A DNA stretch of 23,368 nucleotides from positions 1 through 23,368 of the forward strand of contig DATKIB010000174.1 in the NCBI GenBank assembly GCA_035509915.1, read 5' to 3'. The stretch is from Bog-564 sp035509915. GTDB taxonomy: Bacteria; Actinomycetota; Acidimicrobiia; Acidimicrobiales; UBA8190. Shown piece after piece: positions 7,141-15,341 of the stretch. The stretch's first letter is position 1, and every line of letters begins with the position of its first letter. The position numbers and the translations under genes are program-made. The notes beneath the pieces were generated by a model. It worked only from the letters and a program-made list of their open reading frames with translations, made no database searches and was not told the origin of the DNA.

Positions 7141-9581
7141 TAGGCGTCTTCGAGAGCCGGGAACCACATCGTGATGGTCGTCCCCCGACCGAGCTCGGCG
7201 TCCACCGTGACCCGGCCTCCCGCCTGGGTGACGATGGCGTTCACGGCGAAGAGCCCGAGCCCAGTGCCCTCGCCCTCGGGCTTCGTCGTGAAGAACGGTT
7301 CGAAGCAGCGCTTTGCGGTCTGCTCGTCCATCCCGGGGCCGGTGTCGGCGGCGCTCACCGCCACGAAGCGCCCGTGAGTCGGCCCACCGTCGCCGGAGCG
7401 GTGTTCCGGATCGACCACACGCGTGCTCAGCACGAAGCTTCCCCCCTGCGACATGGCGTCGCGGGCATTGATGGCGAGGTTCAGCACTGAGCGCTCCAGG
7501 TCCATCGGGTCGACGTAGATGCGGGCTTTGCCCTTCGGCGGCGCCAGCTCGAGGTGCACGCCGGCCCCGAGGACGCGTTCGAGCATGGGGAGCATCGACG
7601 AGAGCTCGGTGTCGGGATCGAGCACCTCGGGCTCGACCTCTCGGCTGCGGCCCACGGCGAGCAGCTGAGTCGTGAGTGCTGCCGCCCGCTGACCCGCCCG
7701 CTGGATCGCCTGGACCTCCTCTTGCCAACGCTCGTCCGCGTCCGCGCGCCGCGCGAGGAGGTCGCTCGAGCCGAGGATGACGCTCAGCAGGTTGTTGAAG
7801 TCGTGAGCGACGCCTCCCGCGAGCCGCGCCATGGAGGCCAGCCGCTGGCTGCGGTGCATCTGCTCGAGGACCCGTCTGCGCTCGGTGACATCCTCGGCCA
7901 CGACGAGGATCCCGCTCACCTCCCCTTCGTGGTCGAAGAGAGGGGCGCTCGACACCGACAGCTCCTTCAGCTCGTCGTCCGGGGCCAGCCCTCTCATGTC
8001 GGTGCCCACCGACGCAACCGCGTGAGAGCTCCGCTCGATCATCTCGAACCACGCGGCGTCCGACTCCGGGTGGACGGGAATCCGCCAGGGCGCCTGCGGA
8101 TCCGGGAACCCGAAGAGCTCCTCGGTGGCTCGGTTCCACCAGCGCGCGTCGCCACCGGGAGAGAGCTCGGCGATCGCCAGGGGCGAGGACTCCACCACGG
8201 CGCGAAGACGGCGCTCGCTCCCCCTCACCTCCTGGTACAGGTGGGCGTTCACGAGGGCGACCGAGGCGATCTGGGCCAGGAGCTCGAGCACCGACTCGTC
8301 CTGGGCACCGAAGGCGTCCGCCTGGGCCCAGGGTGATGAGCGCTCGGCCCCTGACATGCCCTCGAGCACGATCACCCGCCGGCCCTGGCCGTACGCACCC
8401 GGGACGGGTACGGCGATCCAGGGCTTCTCGGCCTTCGGGACACGGGAGAGCTCGAACTGCAGTCCGTCCGGCAGGTCATCGACCTCCGGCGCGTCGCCCT
8501 CTTGCTGCTGTGAGCCGATCGCGGTCGGGCGCCGCGCGCCGGCGGAGCGCAGAGGCTGGTCGAACTCGACGACGAGGTCGCAGACGGCCGGGACCAGCTC
8601 CCCGAGCTCCTCTGGCGCCACCGCGGGTGAGGAGACCACGGCCATCACCGCCGCTTCCCCCTCGTAGGCGTCGGCGTGCTCGCGTCCGGCCAAGCTCGCC
8701 TCGGTAGGTCGGCGCTCGTCAGCTGGGCGCTGACCGGATCTCGGGAGGGTGCATACCCAGGCTCTCTCCGACCCCATCACCCGCCTGGCGTGCTCGGCGA
8801 GCACCGCGAGGATCTCGGGCTCCGACAGCGGCGCGTTCACGGCCAGGGCCGCCTCCATGAGCACGCGCAGCTGACTGGCGCGCGCCACCGCCTCCTCCTC
8901 GGCCCCCCGGCTCTCACGCCAAAGCAGCACCCGCTCGATCGCGACAGCCACGCGCTCTGCTAGGCCGTGCGCGGTCTCGAGGTCCGAGAGGCGAAACCCG
9001 CGACGTCCCGGAGCGGTGACGAAGCTGAGGGCCCCGAGCGCGAGCCCGCGTACGTGCACGGGGACGATCGCCATCGACTCGACTCCGGGCACGGGGGAGG
9101 GCGCCAGGGACTCCGGCACCACGAGCGCCCCTTCGTGGGGCTTGGAGCTCTCGGCCAGTCTCACCCCGGGCATGTTCGCCAGCACCACGTCGCGGCCGCT
9201 CACGATCACCCGTCTCACGAGTTGGTCACCCTCGGGATGGCGGTGGGCTGGCAGCGAGGTCACGGCGCCGTGGTGGTCGCCTGCCACCACTCGCTGGACC
9301 TCTCCGGCCTCGTCCACCACGTCCACGGCCAACCAATCGGCGAAGGCGGGTACCACCACGTCCACGAGGCGGTACATGGCCTCGTCGTAGGACGCGAGGG
9401 CGCCCGACATCTCGTCGCCCGCACGGGCCAGGACCGAAAGATGCAGACGTGCGTGCTCGGCGCCGAGCCGGCTCCGCCGCTCGGTCTCCTTGAGGCGTGC
9501 GCGGTCGCGCCCTACGACGACGAGAAGGGCGACCAGCGCAACGATCACCCCTGCGAACAGCCACGCCAAGACGACCGTCAC
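7140..9581 (-). CDS. Membrane-anchored GAF-GAF-PAS sensor histidine kinase
   Basis: 813 residues. One N-terminal membrane helix (about 4-24, VVLAWLFAGVIVALVALLVVV) is followed by a short charged linker. A first GAF-like domain covers about 50-220. A second covers about 235-450, with a charged, low-complexity insert near 280-375. A PAS domain spans about 455-570, ending in the typical GILVVAEDVTERRR. The dimerisation/phospho-acceptor helix is LASMARLAGGVAHDFNNLLS with H593. The ATPase has its N box at NLAINARDAM (about 701-710), the G1 box DTGPGM, the F box CFEPFFTTK and the G2 box GTGLGLFAV. The AHDFNN H-box resembles the NtrB/hybrid-kinase class. No receiver is attached, so the partner is in trans; the nearest is the regulator at 5789-6520. 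Start is GTG at 9581, with TAGCCT 9 bases upstream and no SD. Confidence 0.93.
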   Translation of the reverse strand: MTVVLAWLFAGVIVALVALLVVVGRDRARLKETERRSRLGAEHARLHLSVLARAGDEMSGALASYDEAMYRLVDVVVPAFADWLAVDVVDEAGEVQRVVAGDHHGAVTSLPAHRHPEGDQLVRRVIVSGRDVVLANMPGVRLAESSKPHEGALVVPESLAPSPVPGVESMAIVPVHVRGLALGALSFVTAPGRRGFRLSDLETAHGLAERVAVAIERVLLWRESRGAEEEAVARASQLRVLMEAALAVNAPLSEPEILAVLAEHARRVMGSERAWVCTLPRSGQRPADERRPTEASLAGREHADAYEGEAAVMAVVSSPAVAPEELGELVPAVCDLVVEFDQPLRSAGARRPTAIGSQQQEGDAPEVDDLPDGLQFELSRVPKAEKPWIAVPVPGAYGQGRRVIVLEGMSGAERSSPWAQADAFGAQDESVLELLAQIASVALVNAHLYQEVRGSERRLRAVVESSPLAIAELSPGGDARWWNRATEELFGFPDPQAPWRIPVHPESDAAWFEMIERSSHAVASVGTDMRGLAPDDELKELSVSSAPLFDHEGEVSGILVVAEDVTERRRVLEQMHRSQRLASMARLAGGVAHDFNNLLSVILGSSDLLARRADADERWQEEVQAIQRAGQRAAALTTQLLAVGRSREVEPEVLDPDTELSSMLPMLERVLGAGVHLELAPPKGKARIYVDPMDLERSVLNLAINARDAMSQGGSFVLSTRVVDPEHRSGDGGPTHGRFVAVSAADTGPGMDEQTAKRCFEPFFTTKPEGEGTGLGLFAVNAIVTQAGGRVTVDAELGRGTTITMWFPALEDA

Positions 9582-9590
9582 AGTCGTCTC

Positions 9591-9596
9591 AGGCTA
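9591..9596 (-). promoter_or_regulatory. Candidate -10 box for the histidine kinase
   Basis: On the minus strand TAGCCT lies 9 bases before the GTG start at 9581. No clear -35 and no SD are visible. A nearly leaderless transcript is likely if the GTG start is right. Confidence 0.3.
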
Positions 9597-9603
9597 GCCC
9601 AAG

Positions 9604-9684
9604 GGGCACGCGAGAAGTCTTTGTGCCCTCCAATTGCTCCTCGTCCCCGCCGAAAAAGGGACTTTGTACCCGGCTGAACGTCCC
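9604..9684. other. Possible structured leader in the divergent region before the GGDEF-EAL gene
   Basis: The 208-base region between the divergent kinase and GGDEF-EAL genes holds several short perfect inverted repeats: GGGCAC/GTGCCC at 9604-9609 and 9623-9628, and GGGAC/GTCCC at 9658-9662 and 9680-9684. The second overlaps an alternative pairing of GCCG with CGGC and GGG with CCC. They could be leader structure on the + strand or operators. They do not match the c-di-GMP-I (GEMM) consensus as I know it. Confidence 0.25.
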
Positions 9685-9789
9685 AAGATGCTCGAGCGCA
9701 GAGCGCTGCCCGGCCACCGCCTCAAGGTGGGTGCCCGTCCTTCCGATCCAAATAAGAGCAATTCTTTTCCCCGCTGACCCCCAGGCAGA

Positions 9790-12534
9790 GTGAAGATGAT
9801 CGGACAGGAGACGCATCCGCGCTGGTTCAGGTTGCTCGCACTCCTGGCCGGCCTGGCGTCAGGCGGCTTCGTCGTGGGGACCCTTCTCCTGCGGCACTCG
9901 CAGAGCGCCTCGGCGATGTTCGAGCACGGCGCCGAGGGCGTGGCCGCCCTGCTCGGCGCCGGAGCCTGCACCCTGGCTGCGTTCCGAGGCACGGGGCGCT
10001 ACGAGCGCTGGATGTTCCTCGCGGCCTCGTGCGCCACCTGGGTGATCGGCGAGGCGGTGTGGTGCTTCTCCAACCTCGCCACGACCACGGCTGCGACGGG
10101 CGGGCTTACGTCGTCCTCGGACGGCTGGTTCGTCGCCTCCGTCCCGCTCGCGCTGATCGGGCTGCTCATGTTCCCGGTCCCGGAGAGGAGGCTCGTTGCG
10201 GGGATCCAGGGGGTGCTCGACGGCATACTCATCGCCGGGTCGCTCATCTACGCGAGCTGGGTGTCGGTGCTCGCACCGATCTACTCCTCCCACCTCGTCT
10301 CCTGGCACGTCTCGCTCGCGACCCACTTGCTGTCACCGGCCTACCCGTCCGGCGACATCCTCCTGGCCTCGTTCGCTCTCATCTTCGCCGCACGCGCGGG
10401 CAGCAGGATGCGAAGCGGCCTCGAGTGGGTGATGGTCGCGTTCGTGGTCTTCGCGCTGTCCGACATTGCGGTCGACCACCTCACGAGCGTCACCGGCTAC
10501 AGCGGTGTCGCCGACCAAGTCCTGGGGGTGGGACGCTTCGGCGGCTTCCTGCTGATCGGCCTGGGGGCATTGTGGGTGCTGATCCCTCGTCAGGCGCGAG
10601 TCGTCGACAGCGAGCGGGTCACCCGCACGTCGTACCTAGCGCCCTACGCCCCGTTCGTGCTGGCGGGTGCGATCACCTTGGAGAGGATCCTGCACCACGA
10701 GTCGCTGGGACTGTTTACGTCCCTGTGGGGGCTCGCGTTGTTGATGGTGCTCTCTGCGCGGCAGATACTCGGGTTCTCCGACAACCTGAACCTCAACCAC
10801 CACCTCGAGGCGAGGGTGAAGATGAGCGTCAGCGAGCTGAGAACGCGTGAAGCCCGCTTCTCGGCGTTGGTGCAGCACTCTTCCGATGTCGTGAGCGTGG
10901 TCGACGAGCGCGGCGTCGTGTCGTTCCAGAGCCAGTCGGTCGAGCGCGTGCTCGGATGGGACCCGGCAACCTCCGTGGGGTTGAGCCTGCCGTCGATGCT
11001 GCACCCCTCCGACCAGCCGCGCTGGTCTGCCGTCGTCGAGCGCGTCATGGTGAGCCCGAACAGCGAAGTGGTCACCGAGTGGAAGCTCCGCCACGCCGAC
11101 GGCAGCTGGAAGTCGTTCCAGTCCGTGGTGACCAACTTGCTCCACGAGCCGAGCGTGCGTGGCCTGGTGCTGAACAGCCGGGACATCACCGATCAGAAGG
11201 CCCTGGAGGACCAGCTTCGCCACCAGGCCTTCCACGACCCGCTCACCGGGCTCGCAAATCGGGCCCTGTTCGCCGAGCACCTCGAGCACGCGGCAAGGCG
11301 AAGGATACGCAGCGGTACCGGGCTCGCCGTGCTCTTCATCGACGTCGACGACTTCAAGGCCGTGAACGACCTGCGCGGCCACGCCGTGGCGGACGAGTTG
11401 CTGCACAAGATCGCCCAGCGGCTCTCCGAGGTCCTGCGCGACGCCGACTTGATCGCCCGGCTCGGCGGTGACGAGTTCGCCGTTCTCCTCGAGACCGAGC
11501 CGGTCGACCCGCACCCGTTGGTCGTCGCCTCGAGGCTCATAGACGCCTTCTCGAAGCCTTTCGAGATCTCCTCGACGCAAGTGCACGCCCGGGTGAGCAT
11601 CGGCGTCGCGATAGACGACTCGGGCGGCGAGAGCGCCCAGGATCTACTTCGCAACGCGGACCTCGCGATGTACGCCGCGAAGATCCGTGGCAAGGGCACC
11701 TACGAGGTCTACTCAACCGAGATGCACTCGGTCATCCTGAACCGCATGCGGACCGAGTCGGATCTGAGGCGGGCGCTCGAGAACGAGGAGCTGGTCGTCT
11801 ACTACCAGCCGATCGTCGACGTGGCGTCGAAGCGGATCATCGACCTCGAAGCCCTGGTCCGCTGGAGGCATGGCGACGGCAGGCTCGTCCCGCCAGGGGA
11901 CTTCATCGACGTCGCCGAGGCGTCGGGCCTCATCGTGCCGCTAGGGGCCTGGGTCCTCGAGCGCGCATGCCTGGACATGCAAAGGCTCTTCGGGCGGACG
12001 GAGCTGCAAGGCGAGCTCGGGCTGAGCGTCAACTTGTCGCCCAAGCAGCTCTCGGACCCGAACCTCCTCGTGACGGTGCGCGAGGCGCTCGAGAAGGGCG
12101 GCATGGATGCCGGCCGCCTCACTTTGGAGATCACCGAGAGCTCGATCATGCAGAACACGCCGCGGACCTGCGAGGTGCTCGCACAGCTCCGTGGGCTCGG
12201 GGTGAAGACGGCCATCGACGACTTCGGGACCGGCTACTCGTCTCTCGCGTCGCTTCGCGACATACCCCTCGACGTGCTCAAGATCGACCGGACGTTCGTG
12301 ATCGACATCTCCCACAGCGAGGAGTCGGTGCGTCTCGCCAAGACGATCCTGCAGCTCGCTGAGGACTTCAACCTTCGCACCATCGCCGAGGGGATCGAGG
12401 AGCTGGACCAGCTCACGACGCTCGAGGACCTGGGTTGCGACTCGGTGCAGGGCTACTACCTGGGCAAGCCCATGACGGCCGAGGACATGGCCCGGACCCT
12501 GGACCGCGAGCTCCTCGCCGACGTCTCCGCCTGA
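9790..12534 (+). CDS. Membrane PAS-GGDEF-EAL protein (diguanylate cyclase / c-di-GMP phosphodiesterase)
   Basis: 914 residues from GTG 9790 (ATG 9796 is an equally good start; neither has a strong SD). About eight hydrophobic segments fill residues 14-325, forming a membrane sensor module I cannot assign to a named family. A PAS domain follows at about 352-465. The GGDEF domain (about 475-640) has DVDDFKAVNDLRGHAVAD and an intact GGDEF at 559-563. R550-x-x-D553 stands five residues before it, matching the allosteric product-inhibition I-site. The EAL domain (about 655-905) has EAL at 687-689, SVNLSPKQL, ITESSIM, DDFGTGYSSL, LKIDRTFV, AEGIEE and QGYYLGKPM, so the phosphodiesterase residues look intact. 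It can therefore potentially both make and degrade c-di-GMP, with the membrane and PAS modules setting the balance. It lies divergent from the histidine kinase and convergent with the acyl-CoA synthetase. Confidence 0.95.
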   Translation: MKMIGQETHPRWFRLLALLAGLASGGFVVGTLLLRHSQSASAMFEHGAEGVAALLGAGACTLAAFRGTGRYERWMFLAASCATWVIGEAVWCFSNLATTTAATGGLTSSSDGWFVASVPLALIGLLMFPVPERRLVAGIQGVLDGILIAGSLIYASWVSVLAPIYSSHLVSWHVSLATHLLSPAYPSGDILLASFALIFAARAGSRMRSGLEWVMVAFVVFALSDIAVDHLTSVTGYSGVADQVLGVGRFGGFLLIGLGALWVLIPRQARVVDSERVTRTSYLAPYAPFVLAGAITLERILHHESLGLFTSLWGLALLMVLSARQILGFSDNLNLNHHLEARVKMSVSELRTREARFSALVQHSSDVVSVVDERGVVSFQSQSVERVLGWDPATSVGLSLPSMLHPSDQPRWSAVVERVMVSPNSEVVTEWKLRHADGSWKSFQSVVTNLLHEPSVRGLVLNSRDITDQKALEDQLRHQAFHDPLTGLANRALFAEHLEHAARRRIRSGTGLAVLFIDVDDFKAVNDLRGHAVADELLHKIAQRLSEVLRDADLIARLGGDEFAVLLETEPVDPHPLVVASRLIDAFSKPFEISSTQVHARVSIGVAIDDSGGESAQDLLRNADLAMYAAKIRGKGTYEVYSTEMHSVILNRMRTESDLRRALENEELVVYYQPIVDVASKRIIDLEALVRWRHGDGRLVPPGDFIDVAEASGLIVPLGAWVLERACLDMQRLFGRTELQGELGLSVNLSPKQLSDPNLLVTVREALEKGGMDAGRLTLEITESSIMQNTPRTCEVLAQLRGLGVKTAIDDFGTGYSSLASLRDIPLDVLKIDRTFVIDISHSEESVRLAKTILQLAEDFNLRTIAEGIEELDQLTTLEDLGCDSVQGYYLGKPMTAEDMARTLDRELLADVSA

Positions 12535-12536
12535 AG

Positions 12537-12553
12537 CCAGGCCACCTGCCTGG
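12537..12553. terminator. Candidate bidirectional terminator between convergent genes
   Basis: A perfect 6-base inverted repeat, CCAGGC cacct GCCTGG, sits exactly in the 21-base gap between the GGDEF-EAL stop (12534) and the acyl-CoA synthetase stop (12556). There is no T tract on either side, so termination is inferred from position and symmetry only. Confidence 0.45.
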
Positions 12554-12555
12554 AG

Positions 12556-14127
12556 CTAGGTCACCTGCTGGCGCACGGCGCGCCTGAGCGCCTTGCCGGC
12601 GAGCCCCGTCGGTAGCTCGTCGACGAATCGCACCGAGCTCGGGCACTTGTAGCGCGCCAGGCGTGAGGCGCACTGGTCGCGCACCTGCTGCTCGGTCACC
12701 GCGGCGCCCGGCTGCCTCACCACCACCGCCTCCACCGACTCGCCCGTCAGCGCGTCGGGCAGGCCCACCACCACCGCAGCCGACACTCCGGGAACCTCGG
12801 CGACCACCTTCTCGACCTCGCCGGGGTACACGTTGAAGCCGGAGACGATCACGAGATCCTTCTTGCGGTCGACCACGTAGAGGTCGCCGTCCGGACCGAC
12901 GACCCCGACGTCACCGGTGCGCAGCCACCCGTCGGGTGTGAGGACCTCGGCCGTGGACGGCTCGTCGCCCCAGTAGCCCGCGAAGACGTTCGGGCCGCGG
13001 ACCCATATCTCTCCCGGGTCGCCGTCGAGGACCTGCTCGCCGCCCTCGTCGACGATCCGCAGCTCGACGCCGGGAAGCGGGTGACCCACCGAGCCGGCAC
13101 GGTTGCGTCCGGTGCCCAGGGAGGTTGACACCGCCGGCGACGCCTCGGTCAGCCCGTAGCCCTGCCAGACCGGCACCCCGAAGCGATGCTCGAAGCGCTC
13201 CGCCACCTCGGGCTCCAGGGCGGCTGCCCCTGCGATGGCGTGGCGGACCCCTGCGAGGGCCGAAGGCTCGACACCGGGCGCGTCCGCCCAGGCGGAGAAC
13301 ATCGCCGGCACTCCGAGCAGCGCCGTCACACCGAGGTCGCGCACGAGCTCGAGAGACTCGGCCGCGTCGAAGCGCTCCTCGAGCACCAGGGACGCCCCGG
13401 TTTCCAGCACGAGCCCCAGCGCGACGTTCAACCCGAAGACGTGAAAGAGCGGCACCGCCGCCAGCGCGACGTCGTCCGAGCCGACGATCCCGGGCACCGA
13501 GAGCATCTGGCGCAGGTTCGCGAGGAGATTGCCGTGGGTGAGCATGGCCGGCCTCGGGGCGCCGGCTGTGCCGGAGGTGAACAGCAGCACCGCCACGTCG
13601 TCGTCTGCCCTGTCCGCCACTTCGTACCGCTCGGGGTCGGCGTCCGTGCCGGTGGCTGCGACTGTTCCGGGTTCGGTGTCCGGGCCGGGTTCGCTGTCCG
13701 TGCCGGGTTCGCTGTCCGCGCCGGGGCCCTCGCTTGGCGAGCCGGCAAGAGCCTCGGGCACGACCACCCGGGTCCCGCCGGCCTGTTCGGCGAGCTCGCT
13801 CGCGGCCCCGGCCGCCGCTCCGCCGGCCAGGAGCAGACCGGCTCCGACGGCGCGCAGCTCACCCGCGAGCTCGGCGGCCGGGCTGTTCGGGTTGAGCGGG
13901 ACCGCGACTCCTCCGCACGCGAGCACGCCCAGATAGGCGACCACGAAGTCGACGGACGTGCCGAACGCGATCGCCACGCGGTCTCCGGGGCCGACCCCCA
14001 TCGCCGTGATCGAACGCGCCTGCGCCCCCGCTCGGGCGCGTAGCTGGCCCCACGTGTGCCAGGAACCTCCCTCGAACAGCGCCCTCGCGTCGGCGGGGTG
14101 CCGTTCGACGACAGCGCCCAGGTTCAA
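12556..14127 (-). CDS. AMP-forming acyl-CoA synthetase (long-chain fatty-acid-CoA ligase type)
   Basis: Activates a carboxylic acid via an acyl-adenylate to its CoA thioester; the substrate cannot be read from sequence. 523 residues starting at TTG 14127, whose last two bases belong to the TGA of the upstream gene (TTGA overlap). The open frame extends upstream to 14571, but that part only shadows the neighbouring gene. Motifs: phosphate loop FTSGTAGAPRP (183-192), which has Arg where most relatives have Lys (PKG); GYGLTEASPAVS; EIWVRGPNVFAGYW; GWLRTGDVG; DRKKDLVIVSGFNVYPGEVE; and the C-terminal catalytic K512 in AGKALRRAV. An acidic insert of about 30 residues (136-166), built on a repeated EPGTDS-like hexapeptide, precedes the phosphate loop and is unusual. 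It is coupled to the SAM hydrolase gene. Confidence 0.93.
   Translation of the reverse strand: MNLGAVVERHPADARALFEGGSWHTWGQLRARAGAQARSITAMGVGPGDRVAIAFGTSVDFVVAYLGVLACGGVAVPLNPNSPAAELAGELRAVGAGLLLAGGAAAGAASELAEQAGGTRVVVPEALAGSPSEGPGADSEPGTDSEPGPDTEPGTVAATGTDADPERYEVADRADDDVAVLLFTSGTAGAPRPAMLTHGNLLANLRQMLSVPGIVGSDDVALAAVPLFHVFGLNVALGLVLETGASLVLEERFDAAESLELVRDLGVTALLGVPAMFSAWADAPGVEPSALAGVRHAIAGAAALEPEVAERFEHRFGVPVWQGYGLTEASPAVSTSLGTGRNRAGSVGHPLPGVELRIVDEGGEQVLDGDPGEIWVRGPNVFAGYWGDEPSTAEVLTPDGWLRTGDVGVVGPDGDLYVVDRKKDLVIVSGFNVYPGEVEKVVAEVPGVSAAVVVGLPDALTGESVEAVVVRQPGAAVTEQQVRDQCASRLARYKCPSSVRFVDELPTGLAGKALRRAVRQQVT
13669..13722. repeat. Three tandem 18-base units inside the acyl-CoA synthetase gene
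   Basis: Units at 13669-13686, 13687-13704 and 13705-13722 differ at only a few bases. Read on the minus strand they encode the acidic EPG-x-D-S/T hexapeptide repeat before the adenylation motif. Because the unit is 18 bases, copy-number change keeps the frame. Confidence 0.85.
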
Positions 14128-14999
14128 CGGCCCGGTCCGCGCGCCGCTTGCCGGCCGGTCTCGTCCCCGCTCGAGCCTCCGCTGGACTCCGCTTCCGAGA
14201 CTCTCACGACGTCGCCCGCCTCCACGCCGAGCACGGTAGCGGCCGACCGCAGCGGGCACACAAGGGCTAAGCGCCCGTTGGAGTCGGTGATGAGGCGAAG
14301 CGCGTCGGGTGCTGACCCGCCCCCGGTGAAGGAGCCGGCGCGCTCGGCCACCACCGAGGCACCTGCACTCACCACCACCAGTTCGCCTCGCAGCCCGCCC
14401 TCGTCTGCGTCGGCCGGCCGCGCGGCGAGCTGGACGTTGCCGAAACGGTCGATCCAGAGCACCTCTGCCTCGATCGCCCCGTCTCCCACCTCGAGCCGCG
14501 GCGGGGGGAGGCGGACGAGCGAGCCGGGGTCGATCGGCTTCCCGAGATCCTCGAGCGGCGTACCCGCACACAAGCGCGCGGCGGAGGGGGCGAAGAGGTC
14601 GCGACCGTCGAAGGTGGCGCCCGCAGCCCCGGACGGGGCAGGGCGATGCAGCTCGACCGCCTCGGTCGCACCGCCGAGGGCGTCGAGGGCGAAGCAGAGA
14701 AGCCCGTTGTCGGGACCCACCAGGGACGCCGGTCCGGCTCCCGACCTCGCCGACACGGCGAGCGCTCGCCGCTCGGTACCGACGCCCGGGTCGACCACGG
14801 CGACGACCACGCCGGGACCGAGGTGCGGGATCGCCCGCTCGAGGCTCAGCGCGCCGGCGCGCACGTCGAACTGCGGGACCTCGTGGGTGAGGTCGACGAC
14901 CGGGCAGCCGGGCGCTTCACGCGCCAGTACCGCGCGCACGATGCCCGCGAACTCGTCCGCGTTGCCGAAGTCGGTGAGAAGGAAGACCGACCCGGGCAA
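14124..14999 (-). CDS. SAM hydroxide adenosyltransferase (SAM hydrolase, DUF62 family)
   Basis: The family uses water/hydroxide to split S-adenosylmethionine into adenosine and methionine, and is related to fluorinase/chlorinase. 291 residues. N-terminal FLLTDFGNADEFAGIV holds the conserved Asp pair that contacts the ribose. VVDLTHEVPQFDV, VVAVVDPGVGTERRALAV, LVGPDNGLLC and FDGRDLFAPSAARL complete the N-terminal domain; the C-terminal barrel has EVLWIDRFGNVQL. The start is TTG at 14999. It is forced, because an in-frame TAG lies immediately upstream (15000-15002) and no other start codon stands before the TDFG motif. The stop overlaps the TTG of the acyl-CoA synthetase gene, implying translational coupling, although no pathway link between the two enzymes is known to me. 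The physiological role of the family is unsettled. Confidence 0.92.
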   Translation of the reverse strand: MPGSVFLLTDFGNADEFAGIVRAVLAREAPGCPVVDLTHEVPQFDVRAGALSLERAIPHLGPGVVVAVVDPGVGTERRALAVSARSGAGPASLVGPDNGLLCFALDALGGATEAVELHRPAPSGAAGATFDGRDLFAPSAARLCAGTPLEDLGKPIDPGSLVRLPPPRLEVGDGAIEAEVLWIDRFGNVQLAARPADADEGGLRGELVVVSAGASVVAERAGSFTGGGSAPDALRLITDSNGRLALVCPLRSAATVLGVEAGDVVRVSEAESSGGSSGDETGRQAARGPGR

Positions 15000-15024
15000 C
15001 TACCTGGCGGCGATGCTCAGGGGC

Positions 15025-15228
15025 TCAGCCGGCCTGGGTGTAGCGATCTGCCAGGTAGCGGTTGACGTCGTCCTCGAGCAAGCGGAACGACTTGCCGACG
15101 CGCACCGCCCTGAGCCCCCCCGAATTGATCAGCCTGTACACGGTCATGTTGGAGACCCTGAGCGTGTTGGCGACCTCGCGCACCGTCAGGTAGCGGGCGC
15201 TGATGATGTCATCTGCCAGTGGAATCAC
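15025..15228 (-). CDS. Small excisionase-fold (MerR-like helix-turn-helix) DNA-binding protein
   Basis: 67 residues from GTG 15228. The whole protein is one winged-helix/excisionase-type domain: YLTVREVANTLRVSNMTVYRL, INSGGLRAVRVGKSFRL, EDDVNRYLADRY. Proteins of this type next to proC are widespread in actinobacteria (from memory, the small gene after proC in Mycobacterium tuberculosis), so it is a chromosomal regulator and not a phage excisionase. The open frame runs upstream to 15345, but the added residues are not conserved-looking, and a GGAGGGG tract lies immediately before the GTG. That SD is closer than normal, so the exact start is uncertain by a few codons. It follows proC by 113 bases and precedes the SAM hydrolase by 25. 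Confidence 0.88.
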   Translation of the reverse strand: MIPLADDIISARYLTVREVANTLRVSNMTVYRLINSGGLRAVRVGKSFRLLEDDVNRYLADRYTQAG

Positions 15229-15245
15229 CCCCTCCGCCTGAGGCG

Positions 15246-15275
15246 ACTGTACGCCAATGTGACGATTGTTGGAAA
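15246..15275 (-). promoter_or_regulatory. Candidate promoter for the small HTH gene
   Basis: On the minus strand a -10-like TACAGT (15246-15251) lies 18 bases after a -35-like TTTCCA (15270-15275). Transcription would begin roughly 11 bases before the GTG at 15228, just including the GGAGGGG tract. The stretch is AT-richer than its surroundings. Confidence 0.4.
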
Positions 15276-15341
15276 GGGGGTCTCGGCTGGATCCCCTCGC
15301 TCGCCCTGCCACCCTGGCCCCAGCTCCTGAGCCGCTGGACC

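Noticed and set aside
9604..9789. c-di-GMP-I (GEMM) riboswitch before the GGDEF-EAL gene
   Set aside because: Short hairpins are present, but the conserved GEMM core and tetraloop/receptor could not be recognised.
13186..14043. 285-codon + strand frame with an apparent VRAGFA repeat
   Set aside because: The repeat is the antisense reading of the 18-base units in the acyl-CoA synthetase gene.
14128..14571. N-terminal extension of the acyl-CoA synthetase frame
   Set aside because: It lies wholly within the SAM hydrolase gene in another frame and reads as basic low-complexity protein; the TTG at 14127 restores the normal N-terminus.
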